A stretch of DNA of 64,000 bases from NCBI RefSeq assembly GCF_900078745.1, contig NZ_FKII01000049.1, positions 172,744 to 236,743 of the forward strand, read 5' to 3'. The translations under genes and the position numbers were made by a program. This document shows positions 28,905 through 38,654 of the stretch, one piece after another; position 1 is the stretch's first letter, and each line of letters opens with the position of its first letter. The notes under the pieces were generated by a model. It ran no database searches. It saw nothing but the letters and a program-made list of their open reading frames with translations, and was not told the DNA's origin. The stretch is from Candidatus Ichthyocystis sparus. GTDB lineage: Bacteria; Pseudomonadota; Gammaproteobacteria; Burkholderiales; 2013Ark19i.

Positions 28905-31451
28905 ATGAAACCTTTTGCACAAGAAATGATATCCGTCAGTCTTGAGGAAGAAATGAAGTCTTCCTACATGGACTACGCGATGAGCGTAATAGTAGGACGC
29001 GCACTACCTGATGTACGGGACGGTCTAAAACCAGTTCATCGTAGAATTATGTATGCCATGAACGAACTTGGTAATTCGTGGAACAAGCCGCACAAAAAAT
29101 CTGCTCGTATAGTTGGTGATGTTATAGGTAAATATCACCCACATGGGGATTCTGCAGTCTACGATACAGTTGTTAGAATGGCACAAACATTCTCTCTTAG
29201 GTATACCCTAATTGACGGACAGGGAAACTTTGGTTCCGTAGATGGAGATAATGCTGCTGCTATGCGTTACACAGAAATACGTATATCGCGCATTGGCCAA
29301 GAACTAATGAATGATATTGGTAGCCAAACAGTTGACTTTGGTCCAAACTACGATAATTCTGAAACAGAGCCACTAGTACTACCTACCAGAATACCTAATT
29401 TGCTAATAAACGGCTCATCGGGAATAGCTGTAGGTATGGCAACCAACATACCGCCTCACAACTTGTCAGAAGTAATAGACTCGTGTTTGGCGTATCTGGA
29501 TAATCCTGAAATAGACATAGCAGAACTAATAAGGATAGTACCGGCCCCAGATTTTCCAACAGGGGGGATAATATATGGGGTACATGGTATACATGAAGGC
29601 TACCGTACAGGACGAGGACGAGTAGTAATAAGAGCCAAGGTGCACTTTGAAGATTTAGATAAGGGCAACAGACAATCTATAATAATTGACGAACTGCCTT
29701 ACCAAGTAAACAAAAAAAACCTTCTGGAAAAAATTGCTGACCTGGTTAATAACAAGAAACTAGAGGGAATTTCTGATATACGTGACGAATCAGATAGAGA
29801 TGGAATGAGGGTGGTACTAGAGCTAAAAAGGGGAGAAAACCCAGAAATTGTGACTAACAACTTATACCGCTTCACATCATTACAATACTCGTTCGGGATG
29901 AATATTGTAGCATTGGTTAAAGGAAAACCGCAGCTACTTAACCTTAAACATCTAATTCAATACTTCATAGAACACAGAAGGGAAGTAGTAACTCGTCGCA
30001 CTATATTTGATCTAAAGAAAACTAGAGAAAAAGGCCACCTTCTAGAGGGCTTAGCTGTTGCGCTATCAAACATTAATGAGGTCATCAAACTGATAAAGTC
30101 ATCTTCATCACGCCAAGATGCACACGAAGCATTAATGAAAAAATCGTGGCCATCGTCTTTAGTAGAAAAAATGTTAAGCAAAGTTGACAAGAAATTAATA
30201 CGACCAGACGAGTTTAAAGATAATCATGGATTATCGAAGAATGGTTACTTTCTCTCTGACCCCCAGGCCAAGGCTATTTTAGATATGCAGCTGTCTAAGC
30301 TGACATCACTAGAACAAGACAAAATTTTCAACGACTACCATAATATAGTTAATACCATTTGTGACCTACTTGATGTGTTAGAAAAGCCTGAGCGTATAAA
30401 TCAAATAATCCAAGACGAACTAATTAGCACCAGAGCAGAATTTAAGGACGAGCGCCTATCACAAATACTAACCACTACACAAGACCTATGTGATGAGGAT
30501 CTGATACCTGCTCAGGACATGATGATAACTATGTCACATGCTGGATACATAAAATCACAGCCACTATCTGATTATCGTTCGCAAAAGCGTGGAGGTAAGG
30601 GTAAGGTTGCTGCAAAAACCAGAGAGCAAGACTTTATAGAACATGTATTTACCGCCAATACTCACGATTACGTTTTATGTTTTTCGACCCGTGGGCGGTG
30701 TTATTGGGTAAAAGTATATGAAATACCACAGGGCAATCGTGTATCCAGGGGTAAGCCTATAGTGAATATATTCCAACTACAAGAAGGAGAAAAAATTACA
30801 GCTATCTTATCTGTTAAGGAGTTCTCTGAGGATAAGTTTGTCTTCATGGCAACTTCTATGGGAACTGTTAAAAAAACTTCATTATCTGAATTTAATAATC
30901 AAAGAAGGTCCGGATTAATAGCAATCAACCTTGATGATGGTGACCATCTAATTGGTGTAGCTATTACGCAAGGAAACTCGGATGTCATGTTGTTTTCAGA
31001 TGCTGGCAAGGCAGTAAGATTTTCAGAACAAGATGTACGAAAAATGGGGCGTACGGCAAGAGGAGTACGTGGTATAACAGTTGCTAAGGATCAAAAGGTG
31101 ATCACTATGTTGGTCACTAATACGGAAGAAAACCTAGCAGTTTTGACAGCCACAGAAAATGGATTTGGCAAGAGAACCTTGATTGAGGAATATCCGAAGC
31201 ATGGGCGCGGAACCAAGGGTGTTATTGCAATTCAACAATCTAAACGCAATGGTAGAGTTGTATCTGCTGCTCTTGTATCACCAGATGATGAAGTTATGCT
31301 TATAACTTTTTCTGGCGTATTAATTCGTCTATATGCAAATGAAATTCGTGCAGTTGGACGTTCCGCGCAGGGTGTTACTCTTATAAATTTATCGGGTGGG
31401 GACATACTAGTTAAAGTTCAAAAAATAGTTGAATCTGAAGACATAGTATAG
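28905..31451 (+). CDS. gyrA: DNA gyrase subunit A
   Basis: GyrA cuts and rejoins DNA for negative supercoiling with GyrB. From the ATG at 28905 the product is 848 residues; a GTG at 28893 adds four. Numbering falls in register with E. coli: catalytic Tyr122 in AAMRYTEIR, and quinolone-region Ser83 and Asp87 in [11 protein letters not shown], i.e. the wild-type susceptible residues. The C-terminal DNA-wrapping domain has the GyrA box QKRGGKG at 30576-30600. Divergent from ispDF; the gyrA/ompA-ubiG-gph neighbourhood is typical of Burkholderiales. Confidence 0.97.
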   Translation: MKPFAQEMISVSLEEEMKSSYMDYAMSVIVGRALPDVRDGLKPVHRRIMYAMNELGNSWNKPHKKSARIVGDVIGKYHPHGDSAVYDTVVRMAQTFSLRYTLIDGQGNFGSVDGDNAAAMRYTEIRISRIGQELMNDIGSQTVDFGPNYDNSETEPLVLPTRIPNLLINGSSGIAVGMATNIPPHNLSEVIDSCLAYLDNPEIDIAELIRIVPAPDFPTGGIIYGVHGIHEGYRTGRGRVVIRAKVHFEDLDKGNRQSIIIDELPYQVNKKNLLEKIADLVNNKKLEGISDIRDESDRDGMRVVLELKRGENPEIVTNNLYRFTSLQYSFGMNIVALVKGKPQLLNLKHLIQYFIEHRREVVTRRTIFDLKKTREKGHLLEGLAVALSNINEVIKLIKSSSSRQDAHEALMKKSWPSSLVEKMLSKVDKKLIRPDEFKDNHGLSKNGYFLSDPQAKAILDMQLSKLTSLEQDKIFNDYHNIVNTICDLLDVLEKPERINQIIQDELISTRAEFKDERLSQILTTTQDLCDEDLIPAQDMMITMSHAGYIKSQPLSDYRSQKRGGKGKVAAKTREQDFIEHVFTANTHDYVLCFSTRGRCYWVKVYEIPQGNRVSRGKPIVNIFQLQEGEKITAILSVKEFSEDKFVFMATSMGTVKKTSLSEFNNQRRSGLIAINLDDGDHLIGVAITQGNSDVMLFSDAGKAVRFSEQDVRKMGRTARGVRGITVAKDQKVITMLVTNTEENLAVLTATENGFGKRTLIEEYPKHGRGTKGVIAIQQSKRNGRVVSAALVSPDDEVMLITFSGVLIRLYANEIRAVGRSAQGVTLINLSGGDILVKVQKIVESEDIV

Positions 31452-31510
31452 AAAACTTTGGCAATAAAGAGTGGTGATTATTGTAAATTAAGTATTCGAG
31501 ACCAAGCTTC

Positions 31511-32755
31511 ATGGAAACTGATATTTTTTCAAGAGAAGATGTTGTGGTGCAACATTGCGCTAATACAGTATATCCACCAAAGGAGCTGCTTTGCATAGAT
31601 CGCACCCTTGATTTATCTGTAACGCAGGGATTAACCGGTGCGGTATTGCTTCTTATGCTGGATGGAATTGTTGTGTGGAAGAAAGCATATGGGTACAAAA
31701 ATAGGTGGAATTGCGATAAAGAAATAGATAATCCAGAACCAACTACAGTAGATACGCTATATGATTTAGCATCATTAACTAAAATATATGCAACTATGCA
31801 AAGTTGCATGAAGCTTTTTGATAGCAAACAGCTTGATATAAGCAGGAAGGTAAGTTACTACGTTCCCAGCTTTTGCTGTGGGCAAAAGGACAGTATCACC
31901 GTACGAATGCTGTTACAGCACCGCTCTGGACTGCCAGGAAGTTATCAATTCTATGATCCCAAAGTAGCAGGGAACCTATTTAGTCAAGAACGAACAAGAT
32001 CTCTATCTTTTCTGCCACAGGTACCATTAGTAAATTCACCAGACACTAAAACTCAGTATAGTGATATTGGAGTATGCTTATTGGGACTAATTATTGAAAA
32101 TATAACTGGAACAAGTGAAGATAAATTTATTGAATATGAACTCTATCAAAAACTTGGACTTAAGAGAACTAAATATAGGTTAAAGGAAAAACTTGGCCTG
32201 TCAATAGAAGATTTTGCTGCTACTGAGCCTTGTGGAAATACTCGTAACGGCTCAATTTATTTTCCTAATATTAGAACCAACACCATCCAAGGAGAGGTAC
32301 AAGACGAAACCACTTTTTATTCCTTTGATGGAATCTCCGGCAGTGCAGGACTATTCTCGTGCGTAGACGAACTGGCGATACTATCACAAATGATGTTAAA
32401 CGGTGGTAGCTACAATGGATTTCGGTGGTGCTCTCCCCAAACAGTTAGTAAATTTATGAAAGAAAAAAGTACAGATGGTGAATTTGCACTACTCTGGCAC
32501 AAAAATAAACCATACGAAATCGCTACTGGCATACTCCCTAAGCCAAATGCAGTGTGGCACACGGGGTGGGTAGGAACATTTTCTATGCTAGATTATAAAG
32601 CTAACGCTGCCATCATATACCTAAGTAACAAAAAAAATAGCCAAGTTTTAATTCATCCAAACACATTTTGGGCTGATTGTGCAGTAACCAGCACATATGG
32701 AATTATAGCTGATTTATTCTATAGAGGATTAATTAGTATGGGAAAACTTAGTTAA
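31511..32755 (+). CDS. Serine hydrolase of the beta-lactamase/PBP4B-like family
   Basis: 414 residues without a signal peptide. The three family motifs are in place: Ser88-Leu-Thr-Lys91 (ASLTK), Tyr183-Ser-Asp185 and His350-Thr-Gly352, with LLQHRSGLPG between. This is the class C beta-lactamase/esterase/DD-peptidase fold. The substrate cannot be told, and a cytoplasmic esterase or a penicillin-binding hydrolase are both possible. The gene is the left edge of the accessory island. Decayed copies of it lie at 34670-34975 and 36541-37500, so it has been duplicated with the following family C gene at least twice while only this copy stayed intact. Confidence 0.85.
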   Translation: METDIFSREDVVVQHCANTVYPPKELLCIDRTLDLSVTQGLTGAVLLLMLDGIVVWKKAYGYKNRWNCDKEIDNPEPTTVDTLYDLASLTKIYATMQSCMKLFDSKQLDISRKVSYYVPSFCCGQKDSITVRMLLQHRSGLPGSYQFYDPKVAGNLFSQERTRSLSFLPQVPLVNSPDTKTQYSDIGVCLLGLIIENITGTSEDKFIEYELYQKLGLKRTKYRLKEKLGLSIEDFAATEPCGNTRNGSIYFPNIRTNTIQGEVQDETTFYSFDGISGSAGLFSCVDELAILSQMMLNGGSYNGFRWCSPQTVSKFMKEKSTDGEFALLWHKNKPYEIATGILPKPNAVWHTGWVGTFSMLDYKANAAIIYLSNKKNSQVLIHPNTFWADCAVTSTYGIIADLFYRGLISMGKLS

Positions 32756-33248
32756 TTCATACGCAAACCTCTATTTGCCATTTGTCTAATATGAAACACA
32801 TAAATAAAATAGTATCATCGAATAATAATTTAATATATTCACAAAAATAGCAAATAATCAATAAAAATGCTGTAGGTTACAACGTGTAAGTTATGCATTG
32901 TGTATACATGCAAATTTTATGCTCTTTTTATAACATGTACTAACAGTCAAAGCGGCAATTGATTATTAATTGTTTTTTCATCTATATCAATCAGCAACAA
33001 AAAAATAAAACTAATACTACTAATAAATAATATTTCTTGGGTCAGTATTTGACATGATCTAATTAGTTCATAGTTTGTAAGTTATAAATAAGTTAGGAAT
33101 ATTAATCACTATTTACTATTATTGGATTAGATATTGAGCAAACATTAATAAAGATTGTATTTTAATCTTGAACTACATAGGTACTAAATACCATGTAAAA
33201 GATAACAAAAAATATCTTTTTTAAAATTAGGAACTTAGGAGTGTTATT
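32756..33248. other. Spacer and conserved leader of a family C gene
   Basis: The whole spacer has a decayed counterpart at about 34976-35393, including a shared stretch ending in GGTACTAAATA(C/T)CATGTAAAA some 50-65 bases before the ATG. Conservation through duplication suggests that it includes the promoter and leader of the family C gene. No gene within. Confidence 0.5.
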
Positions 33249-34199
33249 ATGAATAATGTAAGTCTAAGATGTGAATATGGGTGTGATTATGCTGAGGATA
33301 TAAATTATGAAACCAGCCCCTCTAAAGAAGAAAGATCGACAGTAGAACCTGTGGTAGTAAATCATAATCCTGCTTATGAAGAAGAAATTTCAACCATTAT
33401 TAGTATAGCAGCCAACGCGGATAATAGTAGCTACATTGCAGGAATGTTTTCATGTTGCTCAAACAAAATATTGGAAAATGTCATGATTCGAGCAAATGAT
33501 ATGCTAAAGTCCAGAGATACTTATTGGAATATAAATCATGAACTTCTGGGTCAGATTATTCCATTGAATATGTTAATTTCGTCAATATCTAAGAATATTT
33601 CTGGCGCTCCAAGTAGTGTGCTATCCGGTATCGTAAAAGCTGAATTTGTGCGAGCAATACTCTTAGATAAGATGTTGGACGCAGCTGATTCAGCTCTTTC
33701 GTTAGAAACAACTCTCAGACGCTTATTGATAGGAATACTGCCATCTGAAAATAATAACAATTCAAATATGACAAGTAATAATAAGTCATCTGCAACTACA
33801 GGTGTAACAATCAGAGAAGAATATGGTTTGTCATCATATTCAGCGTCAGTTGCACGTGCAATGTTAGCATCACTTGGCAAATCTCATAAGAATAAAAAAT
33901 CTGTAAAAAGTGCTGAAGAAGATCGAACTAAGAGAACTATTGCTGCTACTTCTAAAGCTGCAATTACCGTCAAAGCAGCTGCTGCTAATGTTGTAGATGC
34001 TACTGCTGCTGCTATCGAAGCTGCTACTGCCGCTGTAGAAGCTGCTGCTGCTGCCAATAATTATGATGCTATTATCTTAGCTTCTGCCGCTGTAGAAACT
34101 GCTACTATAGCTTACAGTACTGCTAATAATGCTTACAACGATGCTTCTGCTGCTATGGAAGATGCTGCTTCCAACGTTGCTACTTGGCCAATTCAATAG
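33249..34199 (+). CDS. Family C paralog 1: shared N-domain with Ala-rich helical tail
   Basis: 316 residues. The family C core spans about 35-210: NPAYEEEIS, GMF at 65-67, NDMLKSRD, then LRRLLIGILP at 156-165 and VARAMLASLG near 201. Residues 232-312 are Ala-rich with Val, Thr, Ile and Asn spacing, predicted as a long helix and encoded by many GCT codons. AGGAG sits about eight bases before the ATG. Compared with paralog 2, its Lys/Arg-rich end is lost: the DNA after the stop (34200-34310) still resembles the coding sequence for that tail, out of frame. No signal peptide; function unknown. Confidence 0.78.
   Translation: MNNVSLRCEYGCDYAEDINYETSPSKEERSTVEPVVVNHNPAYEEEISTIISIAANADNSSYIAGMFSCCSNKILENVMIRANDMLKSRDTYWNINHELLGQIIPLNMLISSISKNISGAPSSVLSGIVKAEFVRAILLDKMLDAADSALSLETTLRRLLIGILPSENNNNSNMTSNNKSSATTGVTIREEYGLSSYSASVARAMLASLGKSHKNKKSVKSAEEDRTKRTIAATSKAAITVKAAAANVVDATAAAIEAATAAVEAAAAANNYDAIILASAAVETATIAYSTANNAYNDASAAMEDAASNVATWPIQ
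33950..34140 (+). repeat. GCT-rich alanine-codon repeat in family C paralog 1
   Basis: Irregular runs of GCT/GCC/GCA codons. Similar DNA lies at 36090-36410 and 40180-40350 in sister genes. Such tracts expand and contract by slippage and make misleading open frames on the opposite strand. Confidence 0.7.
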
Positions 34200-34669
34200 T
34201 TATTGGCAAGAGAAGTAATGATAGTTCTGATAAAAAATAATCTTCTGGTAAAAAAAGAAAAACATCTGGGCAAAAAATATCTAATCATAAACATGATATC
34301 TATGTAGATAAAATTCCAATAAACAAATATATAGCCCAGAACCAAAACAAGTGTAGATATATATTATTGAGTATGCGCTTTATAAAAAACTTGAACCCAT
34401 GATAAACTATTATAATTTTATAAGTAACAACTTGATTTACAAGTAGAAAATTTAGCTGCTAATAGGTCTTGTATAAATAAGAGTAATGGCTAAATTTATT
34501 AGCCTAGTATTATAATCAACACAAATAGTTTAAAAAGAAGTACGAGACTAAACTATTTTTTATTACTTTAGAGAAATTTATGATTATGTAAAATAGTTAT
34601 CGTACATAAAAAATTATCAATACTGACACAAATAATGTTAATTGGTGATAATTACAATGAGTTTTAACA
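34200..34669. other. Gap after family C paralog 1
   Basis: The first 110 bases are the out-of-frame relic of the Lys-rich tail seen in paralog 2. The remainder is AT-rich with nothing supportable. Confidence 0.45.
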
Positions 34670-34975
34670 ATATCCTCCTCAAACAGTTAGTAAATTTATG
34701 AATAAAAAATACAGATGGCTAATTAACTCTACTTTGGCACAAAATAAAATCACATTAAGTTGCTATTAACAGACTTTATGATTCATATGTAGCACATCAT
34801 ATATGATACGTAAAAATATTTTATATACCAAATTTTTATCAATGCTTTTATGATGTAATTAAACAAAAAATGTCAGTTTTTAAATTTATCCAAACACATT
34901 TCAGATTGATTATCTAGCAATCAGTTGATATGTAATTATATCTAATTTACTACATAGATGATTACTCAGCATAAA
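34670..34975 (+). pseudogene. Decayed 3' end of a second serine hydrolase copy
   Basis: Nucleotide similarity to the 3' third of the intact hydrolase (about 32437-32755) is clear: CAAACAGTTAGTAAATTTAT at 34681-34700 is shared exactly, and ATCCAAACACATTT recurs near the end. Stops and deletions destroy the frame. It precedes a copy of the spacer and the second family C gene, giving the same order as the intact unit. Confidence 0.75.
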
Positions 34976-35393
34976 AAACTTTATATTATATATAAACCTC
35001 TATCACTTGTTACTTGCTTAGCATGAAATACACAAATTAATGTTACCATATGATGATTTGATATATTTATGAAAATAATAACGGTCAATAAAAAAATATC
35101 TTAGGATACAGTGTGCAAATTATGCTATTAATATATTGCTTACATCATGAACTGGTGACCAAAATAGCGATTGATTATTAATAATTTTTGCATCTATATG
35201 ACTTTAATATTCAGATAATAGTTATTAATACATAACATTTATCTAAGCACTATTTTACTTAAATCAATATGATCAGATTAGTTGTAGTTTGTAAGTTAGA
35301 TATTAGGTAGACATTAATGAATGTTGTGTTTTAGTCTTGAGCTCTATATGGGTACTAAATATCATGTAAAATCGGGAGTTAGGGAGTGTTGTC
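34976..35393. other. Duplicated spacer and leader before family C paralog 2
   Basis: It aligns by eye with 32756-33248, including the TATAxxGGTACTAAATA leader stretch. The ribosome binding site is GGGAG before the ATG at 35394. No gene within. Confidence 0.5.
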
Positions 35394-36512
35394 ATGAAGA
35401 ACGTAGGTCTGGGATATAGTCATGATCTAATATATGAACATGAATGTAATAATGGAAATTATAAAAGCAATCCTACTGAAGGAAAAATATCAGCAGGAGA
35501 GTTTATAGTAATCAATAATAATCCCGCCTATGAAGCAGAAGTTTCAATGATTATTAGCACAGCATCCAATATGACAAATGGTAGCTACTTCGCAGGAATG
35601 TTTTCATATTGCTCAAGTGAAGTCTTGGAAATCACCATGGATAGAGTAAAAGACATGCTAAAGTCTAGAGATAGTTATTGGAATAGAAATCATGAACTGC
35701 TGAGGAATCTTCCACCTTTGAATAGATTAATTGAATCAATGTCTAAAAATATTTCTGATGCTTCTAGCAGTGTAGTATCCAATATTGTAAGAGCAGAATT
35801 TGTACGGGCAGTACTCTTAGATAAGATGTTGGACGCAGCTGATTCAGCTCTTTCATTAGAAGCAACTCTTAGACGATTGTTAATAGGGATACTGCCACCT
35901 GATAATAGTGACACTTCAGATATAACAAGTAATTATCATCCATCTACATCTACAGGTGTAACAATCAGTTCAGGATCTGGTTTATCACCATATTCAGAAT
36001 CAGTTGCACGTAAAATATTAGCATCTCTTGGTCAAGATCCTAAGGATAGAGAATCCGTAAAAATTACTGAAGAATCTCGAACTGAAAAAGCTGCTGCTGC
36101 TACTTCTAAAGCCGCCGCCACTGTTAAAGCTGCTGCTGATGCTATAGTAGCTGCTGCTACCGCTGCTAGAAATGCTGCTTCTGCTGCTATCGAAGCTGCT
36201 AATGCTTCTGTAGAGGCAGCTGCTGCCGCCAATAATGACGATGCCATCATAGCTGCTGCCGCTGCTGCAGAAGCTGCTGCCGCTGCTTCTGGTGCTGCTA
36301 ATAATGCTTCTAGGGCTGCTGCTATTGCTTCCAAAATTGCTGCTACTGCTGCTATCGAAGCTGCTGCCTCCAAAGGTGCTGCTGTTGCTGCTTCCAGAGC
36401 TGCTGCTAAAAGAAACAATAATAGTCTTGGAAAAAGATTGCATTCTGGCGAAAAGGGAAAAAATACAATAAAAAAACCAACCACTAAGAAACCACAATAT
36501 ACATACACATAG
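35394..36512 (+). CDS. Family C paralog 2: N-domain, Ala-rich helix and Lys-rich tail
   Basis: 372 residues. The N-domain (about 40-213) is the closest relative of paralog 1, with GMF at 68-70, RVKDMLKSRDSYWN and the shared LLDKMLDAADSALSLEATL stretch. Residues 233-338 are an Ala-rich helix with regular EAA and KAA spacing. Residues 339-368 form a Lys/Arg-rich tail (KRNNNSLGKRL, KKPTTKKP) that looks like a nuclear localisation or nucleic-acid-binding segment. No signal peptide. In an intracellular bacterium this architecture would fit an exported host-nucleus-directed protein, but that is inference only. Confidence 0.78.
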   Translation: MKNVGLGYSHDLIYEHECNNGNYKSNPTEGKISAGEFIVINNNPAYEAEVSMIISTASNMTNGSYFAGMFSYCSSEVLEITMDRVKDMLKSRDSYWNRNHELLRNLPPLNRLIESMSKNISDASSSVVSNIVRAEFVRAVLLDKMLDAADSALSLEATLRRLLIGILPPDNSDTSDITSNYHPSTSTGVTISSGSGLSPYSESVARKILASLGQDPKDRESVKITEESRTEKAAAATSKAAATVKAAADAIVAAATAARNAASAAIEAANASVEAAAAANNDDAIIAAAAAAEAAAAASGAANNASRAAAIASKIAATAAIEAAASKGAAVAASRAAAKRNNNSLGKRLHSGEKGKNTIKKPTTKKPQYTYT

Positions 36513-36540
36513 ATAAAATTGCGACAGAGAAGTAGACAAT

Positions 36541-37500
36541 CCGTAATCAACTACAGTAAATATGCTATATAATTGGCATAATTAACTAAAGTATATGCAA
36601 ATCCGCATGGAGCTTTTTGACAACAAACAGCTGGGTATAAGCAAAAAAGTAAGACAACTCCTAGTCTTTGCTATAGGAAAAAGGATAGTGTTACTGATAA
36701 ATGCCGTTACAGCATCGATCTAGATTGCCAAAAAATTATCAGTTCTATGATCCCAAAGTAGCAGGCAACCTATTTAATCAAGAATGAACAAGATCTATCT
36801 TTTCTGCCACAGGTACCATTAATAAATTCACCGGACACCAAAACCCAGTATAGTAATATTAGGGTATGCCCATTGGGACTAATTATTGAATAATATAACT
36901 TAACTGAAACAAGTGAAGGTACATTTATTGAATATGAAATCTATCAAAAACTTGAACTTAAGAGAATAGTTATAGGTTGAAGAGAAAACTTGGTCTGCCA
37001 ATAGAAGATTTTGCTGCTACTGATACTTATGGAAATACTAGTAACGACTCAATTTATTTTCCTAATGCCAGAGTCGACGTCATCCAAGGAGAAGTACAAG
37101 ACGAAACTACTGTTTATTCCTTTAGTTAAATCTCTGGCAATACAGAATTACTCTCGTGCGTAGACGAACTAGAAATACTGTCACAAATAATGTTAGACGA
37201 CAATGGATTTCAATGATGTTTTCCTCAAACAATTAGTAAATTTATGAAAGTACAGACGGTGAATTTGCACTACTATGGAACAAAAATAAATCACACGAAG
37301 TCGCTAGCGCAACACTTCCTAAAATGCATGCAGTGCATCACTGAGATGGGTATAAATAATATTTACTATGCTGTATTGTAAATAGAATTGACACTTCCGT
37401 CATATGTAGCATAGCAGAGCAACAGAAAAAGAAAATATCCGAGTCTTAATTAGTAGAAACCTATTTTAGGATAATTGTGCAGTAACGGCAAACATGAGAT
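36541..37500 (+). pseudogene. Decayed third copy of the serine hydrolase
   Basis: Nearly the whole hydrolase from about residue 75 on (31735-32700 of the intact gene) is recognisable at the DNA level: GCTTTTTGA, TTCTATGATCCCAAAGTAGC and CGTGCGTAGACGAACT recur in order. Many stops and frameshifts are present, and the SxxK region is corrupted. It directly follows family C paralog 2, repeating the hydrolase/family C order. Confidence 0.85.
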
Positions 37501-38654
37501 GCAAGAGTAGAAAAATATTCTAGTCAGTTTGAGTTGACAAATACAACAAACTTAAATTAGCAACAACCATATAACAATAATATCTAATGCCTTTACACAG
37601 CTTATTGTTGCCCTTTACCATTAAATACCAGTAATACAACTTTGCTAGGTTAAAGGTGTAACAGCAAATTAAAAAAATAGGGAGACGGTAGAATTAGTAG
37701 CATTCATGTGAAGTTACCCATAACAATAAATAGATGCTGTGTGATAGGCAATCTAAGACAAGGTGCTTCATACAAAATTTAGTTGGGTTTTAGTGAAATT
37801 AGGTTCAATGAACTGGTAGCAGATAAATATGGTTATCACTCTGCTATTACTACTTGATTGCCTATATTACGTAATTAAAAACATCGTTAATTAACAATTC
37901 TATGTGCGCTTACATTCTAAATAGTATTTTTGGTAAATCGTGTGTGTACAAATCCATAGCTATATCGCAACTAACAAGTGCAATAATGTAATAAATTATT
38001 ATTAATAGACAACTTAACCCCCACCGTAGAGCAAAACAAATAGTATCCATTAACTAAATTTCAGTTTACAATATCTTCAAACATACCAAAGCGAAGCCTA
38101 AAGGCGTTTAGATAGTTTTATGCAATGTATAGGCGTATAGGTTGCACATATGCATAGAAAATTATTCATAAATATGGCAATTTATCGCTACTTATTACTG
38201 GTTGGCGTTGTGGCACTGGGTAGATAAGAGCAGTAAAGGAATTGGAGTATTTAGTTGAGCTTAAAACTGAAAATAAAACTCAAACTAGCACTATTCAAAT
38301 TCACCACTAATGGATACCTCTTCCTGAAGCGCTATTCGTCCTACATCAGTATAACGTAGTGGTTTACGCTAATTGATAAGTTGTGGGCTCGTTGTTGCGC
38401 TCGTTGTTGCCATAGATGCATGGAATAGCAAATACGTGAGCTAGTAGTTAATAGTAATATGAATTGCTACTACAGTAATTGCTACCATAGGTGTTTATTA
38501 TGTGGTTATCACTGGTCAAGAGTCTACGGTGATTGTGTTTGTTTTTTTTAAGTGGCTGCTAAATCGAGTAGTGGGTGCTAGTTGAATAATGTGCTACTGG
38601 GCTACTGGTAGAAAAATAACAAAAGAGTGACAACAACAAGGGAGTAAGTGAATT
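37501..38654. other. Gap before family C paralog 3
   Basis: No intact gene. The part from about 38270 resembles 44470-44790 upstream of paralog 5 (shared ACTAGCA, GATACCT and TTACGCTAA/TTCACGCTAA blocks in order), so it is duplicated leader DNA. The rest shows nothing supportable. Confidence 0.45.

Noticed and set aside
36032..36550. Long Ala- or Ser-rich frames on the minus strand opposite family C paralog 2
   Set aside because: They are mirror frames of the GCT-rich alanine codons, without ribosome binding sites or similarity.
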